A DNA stretch of 41,359 nucleotides from a virus, in the IMG/VR virus record IMGVR_UViG_3300034096_001100, positions 1-41,359 of that record; one strand, given 5' to 3'. This document shows positions 16,323-25,460 of this stretch, piece by piece. Positions within the stretch are counted from its first letter, which is position 1. Each line of letters begins with the position of its first letter. Under the pieces are notes generated by a model. That model saw only the letters and a program-made list of their open reading frames with translations. It searched no databases and was not told where the DNA came from. The translations under genes and the position numbers were made by a program.

Positions 16323-17086
16323 GCGGCAACCCGGAACAACTGAATGACGCGAACCGCGAGTTCGAGTTGATCCTCCCGAGCTTCGCGGGACCGGTCACGC
16401 AGCGGTTCATCGAAGGCTTCCAGGTCCGCACGGTCGTGCCGGGAATGCGGATGATCGGCGCTACGGCGTACTCGTCGCCCGGGGATGCGTCGGCACAGAC
16501 CGGGCCGTCTCCTGCCACCAACACGTTCCTGATGGGCCCGAATGGACTCGGCGACCCAGGGGCGATGATCTTCAACCTGATCTCGAATCCGCCCACCCCC
16601 ACTGTTCCCAATCCGGGGACCGAGCCGCCGGTTGGCCCGGAGGAGAGGCTCAGGTACTCGTGCGTGAGCGGCAAGTGCCTGCAGGATCCAAACGGCCAGT
16701 ACTACGGGATCGACGAGTGCCTTGCGGATTCGTGCGGAGTCACCGAGCCTGGGGGCGGGGGCAAGGGCTGCGACTGCGGATACGGGTTGTCGCACAGCGT
16801 CTTCAAGGCGGAGATCGTGAACGCCGCTGGGCCGAGCACGGTGCCAGCCAACGGAAGAAAGTACTGGCTTTACACCTTTAACGAGGTGGGAGGGGCCGGA
16901 CGGTCGGGAACGATGTACAATGAGTACGAGTTCACCGTGCCCAACAACGGCGGGAACATCGGCCCGGCGGGTGCAGTGATCCAGAGGCTGGGAATCCCCA
17001 ACCTGGAGATCGTGCCCGTGTACATCGATGAGGCAGGACTGTACTGGTTCCATGAGCAGAATCCCCTCCAGGTCACCTGTCCATGA
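16319..17086 (+). CDS. Hypothetical tail-region protein with 4-Cys motif, 255 aa
   Basis: Starts at GTG 16319 in a GTGA overlap. Residues about 112-137 carry a compact YSCVSGKCLQDPNGQYYGIDECLADSC block. Similar C-x4-C-x(n)-G-x-Y-x(n)-C-x3-C segments occur in proteins of marine phages, where I take them as small disulfide or metal-bound modules. A second patch, KGCDCGYG, follows. The C-terminus is beta-rich (IPNLEIVPVYIDEAGLYWFHEQNPLQVTCP). No family name is known to me. Antisense motif copy at 16595 encodes PTPTVP. Confidence 0.65.
   Translation: MSGNPEQLNDANREFELILPSFAGPVTQRFIEGFQVRTVVPGMRMIGATAYSSPGDASAQTGPSPATNTFLMGPNGLGDPGAMIFNLISNPPTPTVPNPGTEPPVGPEERLRYSCVSGKCLQDPNGQYYGIDECLADSCGVTEPGGGGKGCDCGYGLSHSVFKAEIVNAAGPSTVPANGRKYWLYTFNEVGGAGRSGTMYNEYEFTVPNNGGNIGPAGAVIQRLGIPNLEIVPVYIDEAGLYWFHEQNPLQVTCP
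16595..16604 (-). repeat. CAGTGGGGGT motif copy 9
   Basis: Exact 10-mer on the - strand in the 255-residue gene (PTPTVP). Confidence 0.8.
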
Positions 17087-18447
17087 GTAGCGGAATCGTC
17101 ACGGCTGGTTGCTGCTGCGGTCCCTGTACGACGTGCTGCAGCTGGTGGTCCGCCTCGCCTGCGGGCCCGGTCGACATCGTGCTCACGTACTACCAGAACC
17201 AGACGCTGGAGATCGGGCCTGGCGGTCAGTTCATGCAGCTGGGCTACACGGCCTGGACCATCACGGCCACGCTGACCAAGAGCGGCAGCTGCTGCGACTA
17301 CAACACCTGTGGTCCCACCTACGCCAACCTCACCAGGTACACGGCGGATGTCTGTGAGGTCTCGGCCACCCGGGTCTCCAACATCTACACGTACGGGTTC
17401 CCGCGCAGGAGCTGCCGCGAGGAGGACGTGGCTGCCTGTCTTGGATTACCCAACTGCTACTGCACGATTGACCCCAAGGGCTGCAACCAGATTGTGGTCG
17501 GGGGGATTACGCCTCCCCCTCTGTACACCGGTGGTAACACCTATGACGGACTGCTGAACTGCACCGTCCCCTGCACCAACTTCAACTATCCGTATTCTGG
17601 GCTCTACCCCGCGGGTTACCAGTTGGCCGATCCGTGCAGGGGTTGGAACTGCAAGAAGTGCAACTTCATCCAAGGGCTCGGCGACTGCGAGTGCGAGTGC
17701 AAGACCGTGCCGGAGCTGCTGTGGAAGAAGATGTACGAGGAGACCCACAACTACACGGCCACCGTGTTCGGGACAGGCACCGGTCCTGGTGCGTGTGCGT
17801 ACGGAGGAAAGCCGGCACAGGCAGGTGCGAACGCGGTGATCACGGTGTACTGCGGACCCAACCCCTGCGGTGGAACTTGCTTCGTGCCGAGGCTGCTGTT
17901 TACGCCGAGGGACCAGGCACTGGTGTCTAACGTCCGGGTCTATGACGCCACGATGAACCCGTGCTGCCCCAACGGCTACTGCCCTGGACAGAGGCCGTAC
18001 CCCTCGAGCATTCCGTGGGGGTCCTGCTACTCGACCACGACCACTGTGACACCGCATTGCCTGCCGGAGTTCTCGCTCGTGGGCAAGGGTACGTCGTTCA
18101 ATAGCGCCACCTTCTCGAATCCGATTCCTGCGTCCACGTTCGACATCACGCTCGGGTTCGGTATCCAGACGGGCACCGTGGAGTGGGGCATGGGGACCAA
18201 CGTGACGAACGCCAATGCGTGTGAGACGGTGGACAAGACGGCTGTGTGCACCAAGTACTCTTGGGACCACAGCACCGAGCTCAACCCGTCGGGGTCCCCG
18301 TACTTCCCCGTGTACTGTGGCAACGAAAGACTCTCCCCGCTTGGCAACAACAAGGGCTGCGATACCAACGCCTCTCGTTGTTACGGGCCAAGTTGGAACG
18401 AGAGGTACTGCATGGCCACCAGGTCTCTTACTGCGACTGTCACATGA
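17083..18447 (+). CDS. Extremely Cys-rich protein, 454 aa
   Basis: By my count about 38 of 454 residues are Cys (roughly 8%), beginning with GCCCGPCTTCC at residues 9-19 and continuing through CYC, CRGWNCKKC, CECEC and CCPNGYC clusters. Between them lie Thr/Tyr/Gly-rich, probably beta-structured stretches. There is no signal peptide and no recognised domain. Such density is unusual for a virion protein. The clusters could bind metals or form disulfides after virion release. Its position between tail genes, with ATGA overlaps at both ends, makes it a probable tail or appendage component. Confidence 0.7.
   Translation: MSSGIVTAGCCCGPCTTCCSWWSASPAGPVDIVLTYYQNQTLEIGPGGQFMQLGYTAWTITATLTKSGSCCDYNTCGPTYANLTRYTADVCEVSATRVSNIYTYGFPRRSCREEDVAACLGLPNCYCTIDPKGCNQIVVGGITPPPLYTGGNTYDGLLNCTVPCTNFNYPYSGLYPAGYQLADPCRGWNCKKCNFIQGLGDCECECKTVPELLWKKMYEETHNYTATVFGTGTGPGACAYGGKPAQAGANAVITVYCGPNPCGGTCFVPRLLFTPRDQALVSNVRVYDATMNPCCPNGYCPGQRPYPSSIPWGSCYSTTTTVTPHCLPEFSLVGKGTSFNSATFSNPIPASTFDITLGFGIQTGTVEWGMGTNVTNANACETVDKTAVCTKYSWDHSTELNPSGSPYFPVYCGNERLSPLGNNKGCDTNASRCYGPSWNERYCMATRSLTATVT
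18013..18022 (+). repeat. Motif variant CCGTGGGGGT
   Basis: One mismatch to the 10-mer, in the Cys-rich gene; may be chance. Confidence 0.3.
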
Positions 18448-18944
18448 AATGCTTCTGGGATAACAACGGTACCTGCAAGCACCCCTTGATGGGCGGCGTC
18501 GACGCCACCGAGGAGCGCTGCCGGCAATGTTCCTTCTTCTCCAGGGCCTCGAAGGAGGCCAACCAGGATCCAGCCACACACGAGGAGATGCTGAAGAAGC
18601 AGGCCCTCTGGGAGCAGGACCAGCGGCACCAGCGGGAGGAGGAGCGCAAGCAGTCGCTGCTGGACATGGCGGCGAGCTGGGTCAAGGCGGAGGTCAGCCA
18701 GGTCATAAGGGGGCCCGTCGACGACGAGACCTACCGCATGAGGCTGGAGACTTGCAACGCCTGCTTCCGGCTCGAGCGCGCGCCCGACGCCGCCCTCGGC
18801 TTCTGCAAGGCCTGTGGCTGCGGCAACAACGCCCGGGCGGAGCTGACCGTCAAGGCCCGAATGCCGGAGGCCAAGTGCCCCATCGGGGCATGGGGCGAAC
18901 CCGCTGCGCCCAGGGCTCCTTTGCCCGATACTTTCGGTAGGTGA
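18444..18944 (+). CDS. Zinc-finger-like protein with CPIGxW box, 166 aa
   Basis: Start taken at ATG 18444, overlapping the previous stop; the longer open frame is the shadow of the upstream gene. Possible zinc ligands are C-x2-C at RCRQC (about 26-29) and then a second set: CNAC (about 97-100), CKACGCGN (about 117-124) and KCPIGAW (about 145-151). The end pattern 'C..CGC ... CPIG.W' resembles small zinc-binding phage proteins. A charged coiled coil (KKQALWEQDQRHQREEERKQ) lies between the two sets. It is the third Cys-rich gene in a row. Function unknown; possibly an assembly factor for the Cys-rich neighbours. Confidence 0.65.
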   Translation: MKCFWDNNGTCKHPLMGGVDATEERCRQCSFFSRASKEANQDPATHEEMLKKQALWEQDQRHQREEERKQSLLDMAASWVKAEVSQVIRGPVDDETYRMRLETCNACFRLERAPDAALGFCKACGCGNNARAELTVKARMPEAKCPIGAWGEPAAPRAPLPDTFGR

Positions 18945-18947
18945 ACC

Positions 18948-21900
18948 ATGCCGGACATCAAGACAGACTGGCCGTACCCCCTGATGGAGACCACGCTGGA
19001 CAAGAGGCTCGAAAGGCCTGGGGTCCAGCGTGGCTACTCTGCGGAGCTCACGGGTGTGGACGGCCGCAGCGAGGGCGGGCTCAAGCCGTTCCCCGGCTTC
19101 AAGAAGATCCATGTCCTGAACGAGCTGAAGAACCAGGCCAACCACGGCGTGGGCTCCCGGATCGTGGACTTCAAGGCGATCGACTTCCGCATCGGCTCGG
19201 AGTACTACGGCTACGGCTTCGTGTACCGGGCCCGTCGTCCGGCAAGCAGCACCTGCGACGTGTTCATCGACTACTGGGATTCGGTGAACCAGGCGTGGAC
19301 CAGGTGCGTCAAGCTGATGGACGCCGTCAGCTTGTCCGCTCAGTTCGACGTGCAGGTCGCCGGCCGGTTCGTGTACACGTTCGCGAGTGGTCGCTCTCCG
19401 GCCCTGTTCTACATCGAGGCCACCCGGTCCAAGACCTACGAGGCCGAGGCCGACGCATCGATCACGAGCTCGACGCCCACCACCAACGTAGGCACGGCGC
19501 AGACCCTTGAGGTCCGCACGGTCACCAACCTTCTGCTCCGGTTCAACACGGCCGCCGAGGCCAACAAGACCGTCGAGAGCGCGCAGCTCAACTTCACGGT
19601 GTCCGGCAACGACCTGGTGTCTGCTGCCACACTCACCATCAATCCGCTCACGGATCCCGGCGCCAACGACGGCGACTGGATCGAGTCCGAGGTCACCTGG
19701 AACAACCGCAAGTCCGCCGCAGCGTGGACCACCCCAGGCGGCGACTACAACGCCGGCGTCTCCGCCACGGTACCAGTGGGGGTGGGCTTCCTCGGCAGGG
19801 TCACGGTCGACCTGAAGACCATGGTGCAGGGCGGGCTGAACTCGACGTACAACGCGAACTCCGACAAGGTCGATCTGGTGGTCCGCAGCAACCAGGTCCC
19901 CAAGGTGTACCTGGCGGCCAGGAACCAGGCCAACTTCTCGATCCGTCCGCAGCTGACGGTGACCTACGTCGACAAGGTGTTCCTGAACCAGGTGATCGTG
20001 GGCGCCTCTGGAAGCGGGACCGTGCCTGGGCCGGGCAAGCAGCCTGTGCTGACGAGCCCGGAGCGCGGCATCTCCGCAGGCACCTACACGGTTGTCGACA
20101 ACGATAGGCCGGCAAGTGCACAGGTGGTGCTGGTCTCCGATGACCCCTACGCCAACGAGAACAACTTCCCGGATCAGACCTCCGGTCTTTGCCCCCAGGA
20201 CACCTTCCCGGCGGCAGGTGCGGCCGTCAACCCGGGCACCCCGGGATCGTGCCATCCGAACCCTGCGGTCGGACTTTGCAGCGCCACGCCAGACGGGAAG
20301 ACCGCGGACAACCTGGTGATCCAGCTGCTCACGCCGGCGAATCGGCAGACGAGCGTCAGCGTGACGCCGAAGCTGGACTGGACCGCGTACTACACCGACG
20401 GCGACTCGCTGTCGGCGAACATGTTGTTCGACGTGTACCTGGTGCAGGACGGCCGCGGATCCCTCGTGGAGCACCGGGTCGCCACTGACATCACCGCCAG
20501 CTCCTTCGAGCCTGCAAGCCTCTGGCCCCAGGCCCGGATGCCGTACGGCAAGAAGTTCCTGTGGAAGGTGGTCGCGCACCGCGTCGACTGCAGCGACTTC
20601 TGCGTGTCGAGCATCGTCGGTTCCTTCACCACCGAGAACCGGTACCTGTCCCGCAAGTTCGAGCCGGGCGACTACAGCTTCAGCTACGTGCTCGTGGACT
20701 CGAAGACCGGACGAAGGAGCGCGCTGAGCTCCGTGGCCCAGGTCCGCAGCGAGGACTTCGTGGTGACGCGGACCCAGGGCGGCAACAGCATCAGCGTCAA
20801 GCAGGACCAGTACATGGGCATCGAGATCGTGTACGACTCGGGCAAGTACGACCTGCTGTATGCGTACCGCAGCGTCAAGATCCAGGATGCCGGCGGCACG
20901 ATGGTGGCCGGTCTCCCGTTCCTGGACGCGGTCGTGAGGCTCGAGGATTACCACACTTGCAAGAATGGCACGGGCCGTACCTTCGACCCGGCGACCACCT
21001 CGAACCGGCATGCGATGTACTTCTACGAACTGGAGGACAAGCAGCTGGTGTACCAGAGCCCGTACGTGGACCGCAGCGTCTTCGACGAGGACATGCCCTA
21101 CGGCGGCACGGCAGCCTTCTACCAGAACACGATGCTGGTCTCGCGCATCAAGAACCCCATCGAGTCCACCAGCGACGAGGATCGCATCGACGACCCGCAC
21201 CGCGGACTCGGGGAGATGCGCTGGTCGAGCCTGATGGAGATGAGCCCCGAGCTCTTCCCGCCGTTCAACCGGTACAACCCCACGGTGCCGAGCAACGAGG
21301 TGATCTGCTTCTCCAAGGTCGGCGGCAACGTGGTCGGCATCAGCCGCGACAAGGTGTACCACCTGCGGAAGAGCGGGCCGTACGTCAAGGTCACGGAGAT
21401 GCACGAGGGCTACGGCATAGTGAACCACCGTGCCGTGGACTCGGTCGGCAGCGCGGCCTTCTACGTCACGAGCCACGGATTGAAGAGCGTGGACATGCAG
21501 GGCCAGCTTGACGAGCTGCGAAACCTGAACAGCGTGTTCGTTCGGGAGTGGCGCAACGATCTTTCCGAGGTGCAGGTTGCGTACGACCCGTTCATGAACT
21601 GCCTGTTCGTCCACAACCCGGTGCAGGAGGAGGCGTACGTCCTGTGGTTCTCGTCCGGAAAGACGACGAAGATCGAGGATGCCAGCTTCAACCTGGTGTG
21701 CCAGGGCTCCTGGCCCATCAACTTCACCGGGGCCCAGTTTGGAAACGACCTGTGCCGCCGGGCCTTCTTCCTCCAGGACAACCAGGAGACCCGGGCCAAT
21801 GGCACAGGATTCGATCAGTTCGACGGACCCGCGATCTTCATCGTGGACCAGGCTGCGTCGCGCACGATCAGTGGGGGTAGCGCCTCCTGGAACGGATCGC

Positions 21901-22637
21901 GCCGGATCACGACGCTGGATTTCAACGGAGATTCGCGATTCGTGGCGTCTGCGGCTTGGACGAGTGATCGGATCCCCGTCTCTACTGCGACTGGTACGGT
22001 GGTGCCTGCTGATGCGTGGAAGTTCGCGTATGCGTACCTTTCATCCTCGACCGTGAACCAGGCCAACATCGGGCGCAAGTTCAAGGTGATGCACAACACG
22101 ACGACCGGCGTCTACGTGGACACGGCCGTGTACCCGTGGGTCACGAGCACGGTTGCCGGCGACGTGTTCGTGGTGAGCCCGGTGCCGTTCGAGTGGGTCG
22201 GACATCCGCTCGGGCTTGCGACGGAGCAGGGCATGGTGTTCTCGAACGCCGACCTGTTCCGCATGAAGGTGGTGAGCAGCGTCGGGGCGGCGTTCACCGA
22301 CGTGTCGGGACCTCCGGTCAACGACTCGATCACGGACACGAAACCGCTGGACAGGTACACCGGGCTGGTGTACTCGGGCACGGCTGCTGCGCCGGTGGCC
22401 ACAGCCCAGACCAAGGATACGAATGGAAATCTCTATGCGTCTGTGGAGGATGACGAAGGCGTGGTGTACGCTGCCTTTGGATCTGATGCTTCCGACGGAC
22501 GGTACGGTGTCAAGGGCACCTCGCTCAACCCGGGAATCCGGATCCTGTGTCCCGACCTGGACTTCAGGTTGCTGGGTTGCATCGTGCGGGGCAGCATTAC
22601 GTCGGTGGAACGGACCACGAACATCAGAGGTAGTTGA
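18948..22637 (+). CDS. Large tail protein with DNRLRE/CBM96-like and Fn3-like domains, 1229 aa
   Basis: The N-terminal (about 1-160) and C-terminal thirds look like a tail tube or nozzle protein: RPGVQRGYSAELTGVDGRSEGGLKPFPGFKK opens it, and RLGxMRWSS-like and SKVGGNVVGISRDKVYHLRK blocks recall beta-propeller nozzle proteins of short-tailed phages. Residues about 162-345 match a DNRLRE/CBM96-type module: TTNVGTAQTLEVRTVTN, LLLRFNTAAEANKTVESAQL, then WIESEVTWNNRKSAAAW and a YLAARN segment. Residues about 455-565 look Fn3-like. This suggests a short-tail tip protein with glycan-binding insertions. Motif copies at 19774 and 21869 lie within it. Confidence 0.75.
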   Translation: MPDIKTDWPYPLMETTLDKRLERPGVQRGYSAELTGVDGRSEGGLKPFPGFKKIHVLNELKNQANHGVGSRIVDFKAIDFRIGSEYYGYGFVYRARRPASSTCDVFIDYWDSVNQAWTRCVKLMDAVSLSAQFDVQVAGRFVYTFASGRSPALFYIEATRSKTYEAEADASITSSTPTTNVGTAQTLEVRTVTNLLLRFNTAAEANKTVESAQLNFTVSGNDLVSAATLTINPLTDPGANDGDWIESEVTWNNRKSAAAWTTPGGDYNAGVSATVPVGVGFLGRVTVDLKTMVQGGLNSTYNANSDKVDLVVRSNQVPKVYLAARNQANFSIRPQLTVTYVDKVFLNQVIVGASGSGTVPGPGKQPVLTSPERGISAGTYTVVDNDRPASAQVVLVSDDPYANENNFPDQTSGLCPQDTFPAAGAAVNPGTPGSCHPNPAVGLCSATPDGKTADNLVIQLLTPANRQTSVSVTPKLDWTAYYTDGDSLSANMLFDVYLVQDGRGSLVEHRVATDITASSFEPASLWPQARMPYGKKFLWKVVAHRVDCSDFCVSSIVGSFTTENRYLSRKFEPGDYSFSYVLVDSKTGRRSALSSVAQVRSEDFVVTRTQGGNSISVKQDQYMGIEIVYDSGKYDLLYAYRSVKIQDAGGTMVAGLPFLDAVVRLEDYHTCKNGTGRTFDPATTSNRHAMYFYELEDKQLVYQSPYVDRSVFDEDMPYGGTAAFYQNTMLVSRIKNPIESTSDEDRIDDPHRGLGEMRWSSLMEMSPELFPPFNRYNPTVPSNEVICFSKVGGNVVGISRDKVYHLRKSGPYVKVTEMHEGYGIVNHRAVDSVGSAAFYVTSHGLKSVDMQGQLDELRNLNSVFVREWRNDLSEVQVAYDPFMNCLFVHNPVQEEAYVLWFSSGKTTKIEDASFNLVCQGSWPINFTGAQFGNDLCRRAFFLQDNQETRANGTGFDQFDGPAIFIVDQAASRTISGGSASWNGSRRITTLDFNGDSRFVASAAWTSDRIPVSTATGTVVPADAWKFAYAYLSSSTVNQANIGRKFKVMHNTTTGVYVDTAVYPWVTSTVAGDVFVVSPVPFEWVGHPLGLATEQGMVFSNADLFRMKVVSSVGAAFTDVSGPPVNDSITDTKPLDRYTGLVYSGTAAAPVATAQTKDTNGNLYASVEDDEGVVYAAFGSDASDGRYGVKGTSLNPGIRILCPDLDFRLLGCIVRGSITSVERTTNIRGS
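19774..19783 (+). repeat. CAGTGGGGGT motif copy 10
   Basis: Exact 10-mer in the CBM96-like part of the large tail gene (VPVGVG). Confidence 0.8.
21869..21878 (+). repeat. CAGTGGGGGT motif copy 11
   Basis: Exact 10-mer within GATCAGTGGGGGTAGC in the large tail gene (TISGGS). Confidence 0.85.
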
Positions 22638-23815
22638 TGAGCCAGTTCAACGGCAACTTCGGAAACTTCGGACCCGGGTCCTACGACCCCGTGTCGTCCC
22701 TTCTCCCCAACTCCCCGATGCAGGGAGCGCAGCCTCAGCGTCAGCCCCGAAGGGCGGGCCAGCAGGTCTCGATGCAGCAGCCCCAGGGCACCAGAACCAA
22801 CCGGCAGTGGCAGCCCTACACCGGCGGCATGACTGCCCAGCAGCCCGGCAATCCCTATCGCTCGTCGAACGGTCCAGCCCGTCAGATCGGCCAGAGCAGG
22901 ATTGACCAGGGCTTCCTGAACTGGGACCAGGCGCTGGCTGGCGCGATGGGCCAGGACATGGCGAACCAGCAGGGCGCGATGAACCAGCAGTTCAACCAGA
23001 TGAGCGGGCAGATCGGCCAGTACGAAGACGCTCTGCAGCGCGGCATCGGGACCATGCAATCAGTGGGGGTGCAGCAGCGTGACGCGCTCCAGGGTCTCGC
23101 GGGCGGCCTTGAGCAGCAGGGCCAGAAGGGCTTCGACGAGTTCAAGGCGTTCCGCGACCAGCAGATGGGGCGGGTCGATCAGGACATCTCGAAGGCGAAC
23201 CAGTTCGCGGCCCAGGCAACCCAGAACTACGAGCAGGCCATCGGCGAGTTCAAGGACACCAGCGCCCAGGACGCGGCGAATGCGGCGTTCGGGATGCGTC
23301 GGAACGCGCAGGAGCAGATGTCGCAGATCGACATGCTCGATGTGGATCCGGGACAGAAGGCGGCGCTGAAGCAGACGATGATGCAGGACGTGAGCAACCA
23401 GGTCACGCAGACGGTGACCGGCATCTACAGCAACATGAACCAGACCATGGCGTCGATGCGCGGGAACCTGTCGAGCCTGATGGGTGCACAGTCGCAGACG
23501 GCGATGGCCGGCGGCCAGCTCCGGGGGCAGATGGGTACCAGCTTCGGAGCCCAGACGCTGCAGTCCCAGCAGATGAACCAGCAGATGATGGAGCTGGGGA
23601 CGAACGTCCGGATGATGGGTGAGCAGGCGTACGCAAGCGCGATGCAGCAGTCGGTGGTCTTGGAGCTTCAGGGTCGGACCACGGTGGCCCAGATGATCCA
23701 GGAGAACCCACGGCAGTTCGTCAGCATGTTCGCCGGGTTGACCGGATACCTCGCGGGCGCGACCACGCCGGGCATCAACCAGATCAGTGTGCCTAACTTC
23801 GGAGCCATCTCATGA
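22637..23815 (+). CDS. Gln/Met-rich coiled-coil virion protein, 392 aa
   Basis: Start chosen at ATG 22637, sharing a base with the upstream TGA and preceded by AGAGG; a TTG three bases earlier is in frame. Residues 1-85 are disordered and Gln/Pro/Gly-rich (AQPQRQPRRAGQQV). The rest is a long Gln/Met/Asp-rich helix series (MANQQGAMNQQFNQMSGQIG). The last 25 residues are hydrophobic and Gly-rich (MFAGLTGYLAGATTPG). The pattern resembles internal or ejected proteins of short-tailed phages. No specific family recognised. Motif copy at 23061 encodes QSVGVQ. Confidence 0.7.
   Translation: MSQFNGNFGNFGPGSYDPVSSLLPNSPMQGAQPQRQPRRAGQQVSMQQPQGTRTNRQWQPYTGGMTAQQPGNPYRSSNGPARQIGQSRIDQGFLNWDQALAGAMGQDMANQQGAMNQQFNQMSGQIGQYEDALQRGIGTMQSVGVQQRDALQGLAGGLEQQGQKGFDEFKAFRDQQMGRVDQDISKANQFAAQATQNYEQAIGEFKDTSAQDAANAAFGMRRNAQEQMSQIDMLDVDPGQKAALKQTMMQDVSNQVTQTVTGIYSNMNQTMASMRGNLSSLMGAQSQTAMAGGQLRGQMGTSFGAQTLQSQQMNQQMMELGTNVRMMGEQAYASAMQQSVVLELQGRTTVAQMIQENPRQFVSMFAGLTGYLAGATTPGINQISVPNFGAIS
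23061..23070 (+). repeat. CAGTGGGGGT motif copy 12
   Basis: Exact 10-mer within CAATCAGTGGGGGTGCAG in the 392-residue gene (QSVGVQ). Confidence 0.85.
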
Positions 23816-25458
23816 GTCGGATGCCGTCGAACACAGAGCAGTTCCTTGGCGGGCTCGCGGCCTCGCAGGGTTTCCTGCAGCAGGCTGGTGCGAACCAGCG
23901 GGCCAAGATGGACTACCAGCTGGCTCAGCAGCAGATGGGTCTCGAGCAGCAGAAGATGCTGCAGCAGGGCCAGCAGTTCGAGCGCGGCCTTCAGGCCGAG
24001 TCGGAGAACTACCGGAAGCTGAACGAGAGCCGGGAGCGCATGGCCCAGGCCGAGATGGCGCAGCAGGGTTCCCAGTTCGGGCAGCGCATGGAGTTCGACC
24101 GGGAGCAGGCGAACCTGGAGCGGCTGGTCGGACTGAAGATGCAGCAGCTCGAGATGGATATGCGCCGCAACGAAGCCGAGATCGCGGCGATGGTCGACAA
24201 CGATCCCCGTCTTGTGGAAGCCCGGCTCCGTCGCCGCCAGATGCGCGGCGATATGGTCAACCTGGAGCAGATGCTCGGTGCCAGCGAACAGGCCCAGCAG
24301 ATGGCCCGTGGCCTCAAGGACGACCGGGTGGCCGAAATCGACGCCCGGCTCAACGCATACAAGGAATCAGTGGGGGTGCGCCGATCGCAGGCCGAAGCCG
24401 CGATGAAGGCGGGACTCGACTACGCGGTGCTCAAGGATGCCCGTGAGGGCGGCTTCATCCCGGAGTTGGCCCGCGTGGCAGCCGACCAGTTCGGTCCAGG
24501 TGTCGCTGCGGGAGGGCCGGTCGGAGCAGGAGCAGCAGGAATCGCGGCCGTCCGGATCCTCGGTGACAACCTGGTGAAGTGGGCAACCGGCGTCGGAAGC
24601 CCCGAGCTGGCGGAGACCAAGGCCACCGCCTTCATGAAGAACGGTGGCGTGATGGCGGTTCAGGTTGCGAACAACGCGATCGAACTCAACGGGGATGCGT
24701 TCGGCCTTCAGCCTGGAAAGCGCGAGGAGGCGGCACGTGTCATGTCGGACATTGTGTCTAAGGGTGCGATCCTGGCAAGCCTGGATCCGCAGGCGCGGTC
24801 GTCAAACGGTGCAAGCCAGCAGCAGCTGAAGCAGGAGATCGCGCAGGGCGTGGCTCAGCTGCGGCAGGCGGGCATGGGCGACGAGCAGATCGCGGCGGTC
24901 TTCGACGGCCTCGAGTCGATGAGCGAGAACCGGGCGGGACTCCTGCAGCAGTACGCGGAGATGGATCCGCGGTCGGCAGAAGCGGGAATCCTGGAGGAGA
25001 GCCTTGCAGGTGTCGGCAGGATCCAGGATGCGATCGAAGGCGTCGTCGGCGATCAGCAGACCATGCGTCAGTTCGGCGGCAAGCTTGTCGATCACAGCAA
25101 GTACGACTGGGTTGGAGTCAGCCGCAATGCACGGTTGGCGTACGGCATGGGCCAGAGCGCCGAGCTGCAGCAGTTGATGGGCGACCTTGATTCGATGGGC
25201 ATGACCGACGAGGAGCTGAACCAGATCGGCCGGCTCTTGACGGAGAGCGATCCGAACCTGCAGTACCTGCGGCCCGAGGACTTCACCTCGATGATGCGCG
25301 GCATCAGTGGGCGCATGGGTTCGCTGTCGTTGGGCATCGAGGACATCGGGGAAGACATCGGTCAGATCCAGGGTCAGGCAGTTGCGCGTGGACGCCTGCA
25401 GGGCTTGAACGAAGCGGACCAGCGACTGGCTGATCTCATCGGCCGGGTGGGAGGCTAA
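23812..25458 (+). CDS. Helical internal/ejection-type virion protein, 548 aa
   Basis: ATGA overlap with the previous gene. The first 200 residues form a nearly continuous Gln/Glu/Arg-rich coiled coil (MDYQLAQQQMGLEQQKMLQQ and onward). A Gly/Ala-rich patch follows at about 219-258 (GPGVAAGGPVGAGAAGIAAV), able to insert into membrane, and then a helical C-terminal half. This resembles internal core proteins ejected with DNA. It forms a set with its neighbours of 392, 966 and 1144 residues. A motif copy at 24368 encodes ESVGV. Confidence 0.7.
   Translation: MSRMPSNTEQFLGGLAASQGFLQQAGANQRAKMDYQLAQQQMGLEQQKMLQQGQQFERGLQAESENYRKLNESRERMAQAEMAQQGSQFGQRMEFDREQANLERLVGLKMQQLEMDMRRNEAEIAAMVDNDPRLVEARLRRRQMRGDMVNLEQMLGASEQAQQMARGLKDDRVAEIDARLNAYKESVGVRRSQAEAAMKAGLDYAVLKDAREGGFIPELARVAADQFGPGVAAGGPVGAGAAGIAAVRILGDNLVKWATGVGSPELAETKATAFMKNGGVMAVQVANNAIELNGDAFGLQPGKREEAARVMSDIVSKGAILASLDPQARSSNGASQQQLKQEIAQGVAQLRQAGMGDEQIAAVFDGLESMSENRAGLLQQYAEMDPRSAEAGILEESLAGVGRIQDAIEGVVGDQQTMRQFGGKLVDHSKYDWVGVSRNARLAYGMGQSAELQQLMGDLDSMGMTDEELNQIGRLLTESDPNLQYLRPEDFTSMMRGISGRMGSLSLGIEDIGEDIGQIQGQAVARGRLQGLNEADQRLADLIGRVGG
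24368..24377 (+). repeat. CAGTGGGGGT motif copy 13
   Basis: Exact 10-mer within GAATCAGTGGGGGTGCG in the 548-residue gene (ESVGVRR). Confidence 0.85.
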
Positions 25459-25460
25459 CC

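Noticed and set aside
18381-21614. A 1077-codon open frame on the - strand opposite the tail genes
   Set aside because: It is the shadow of high-GC coding on the + strand. Its product is dominated by His, Arg, Val, Leu and Ala with no domain, and it has no ribosome-binding site.
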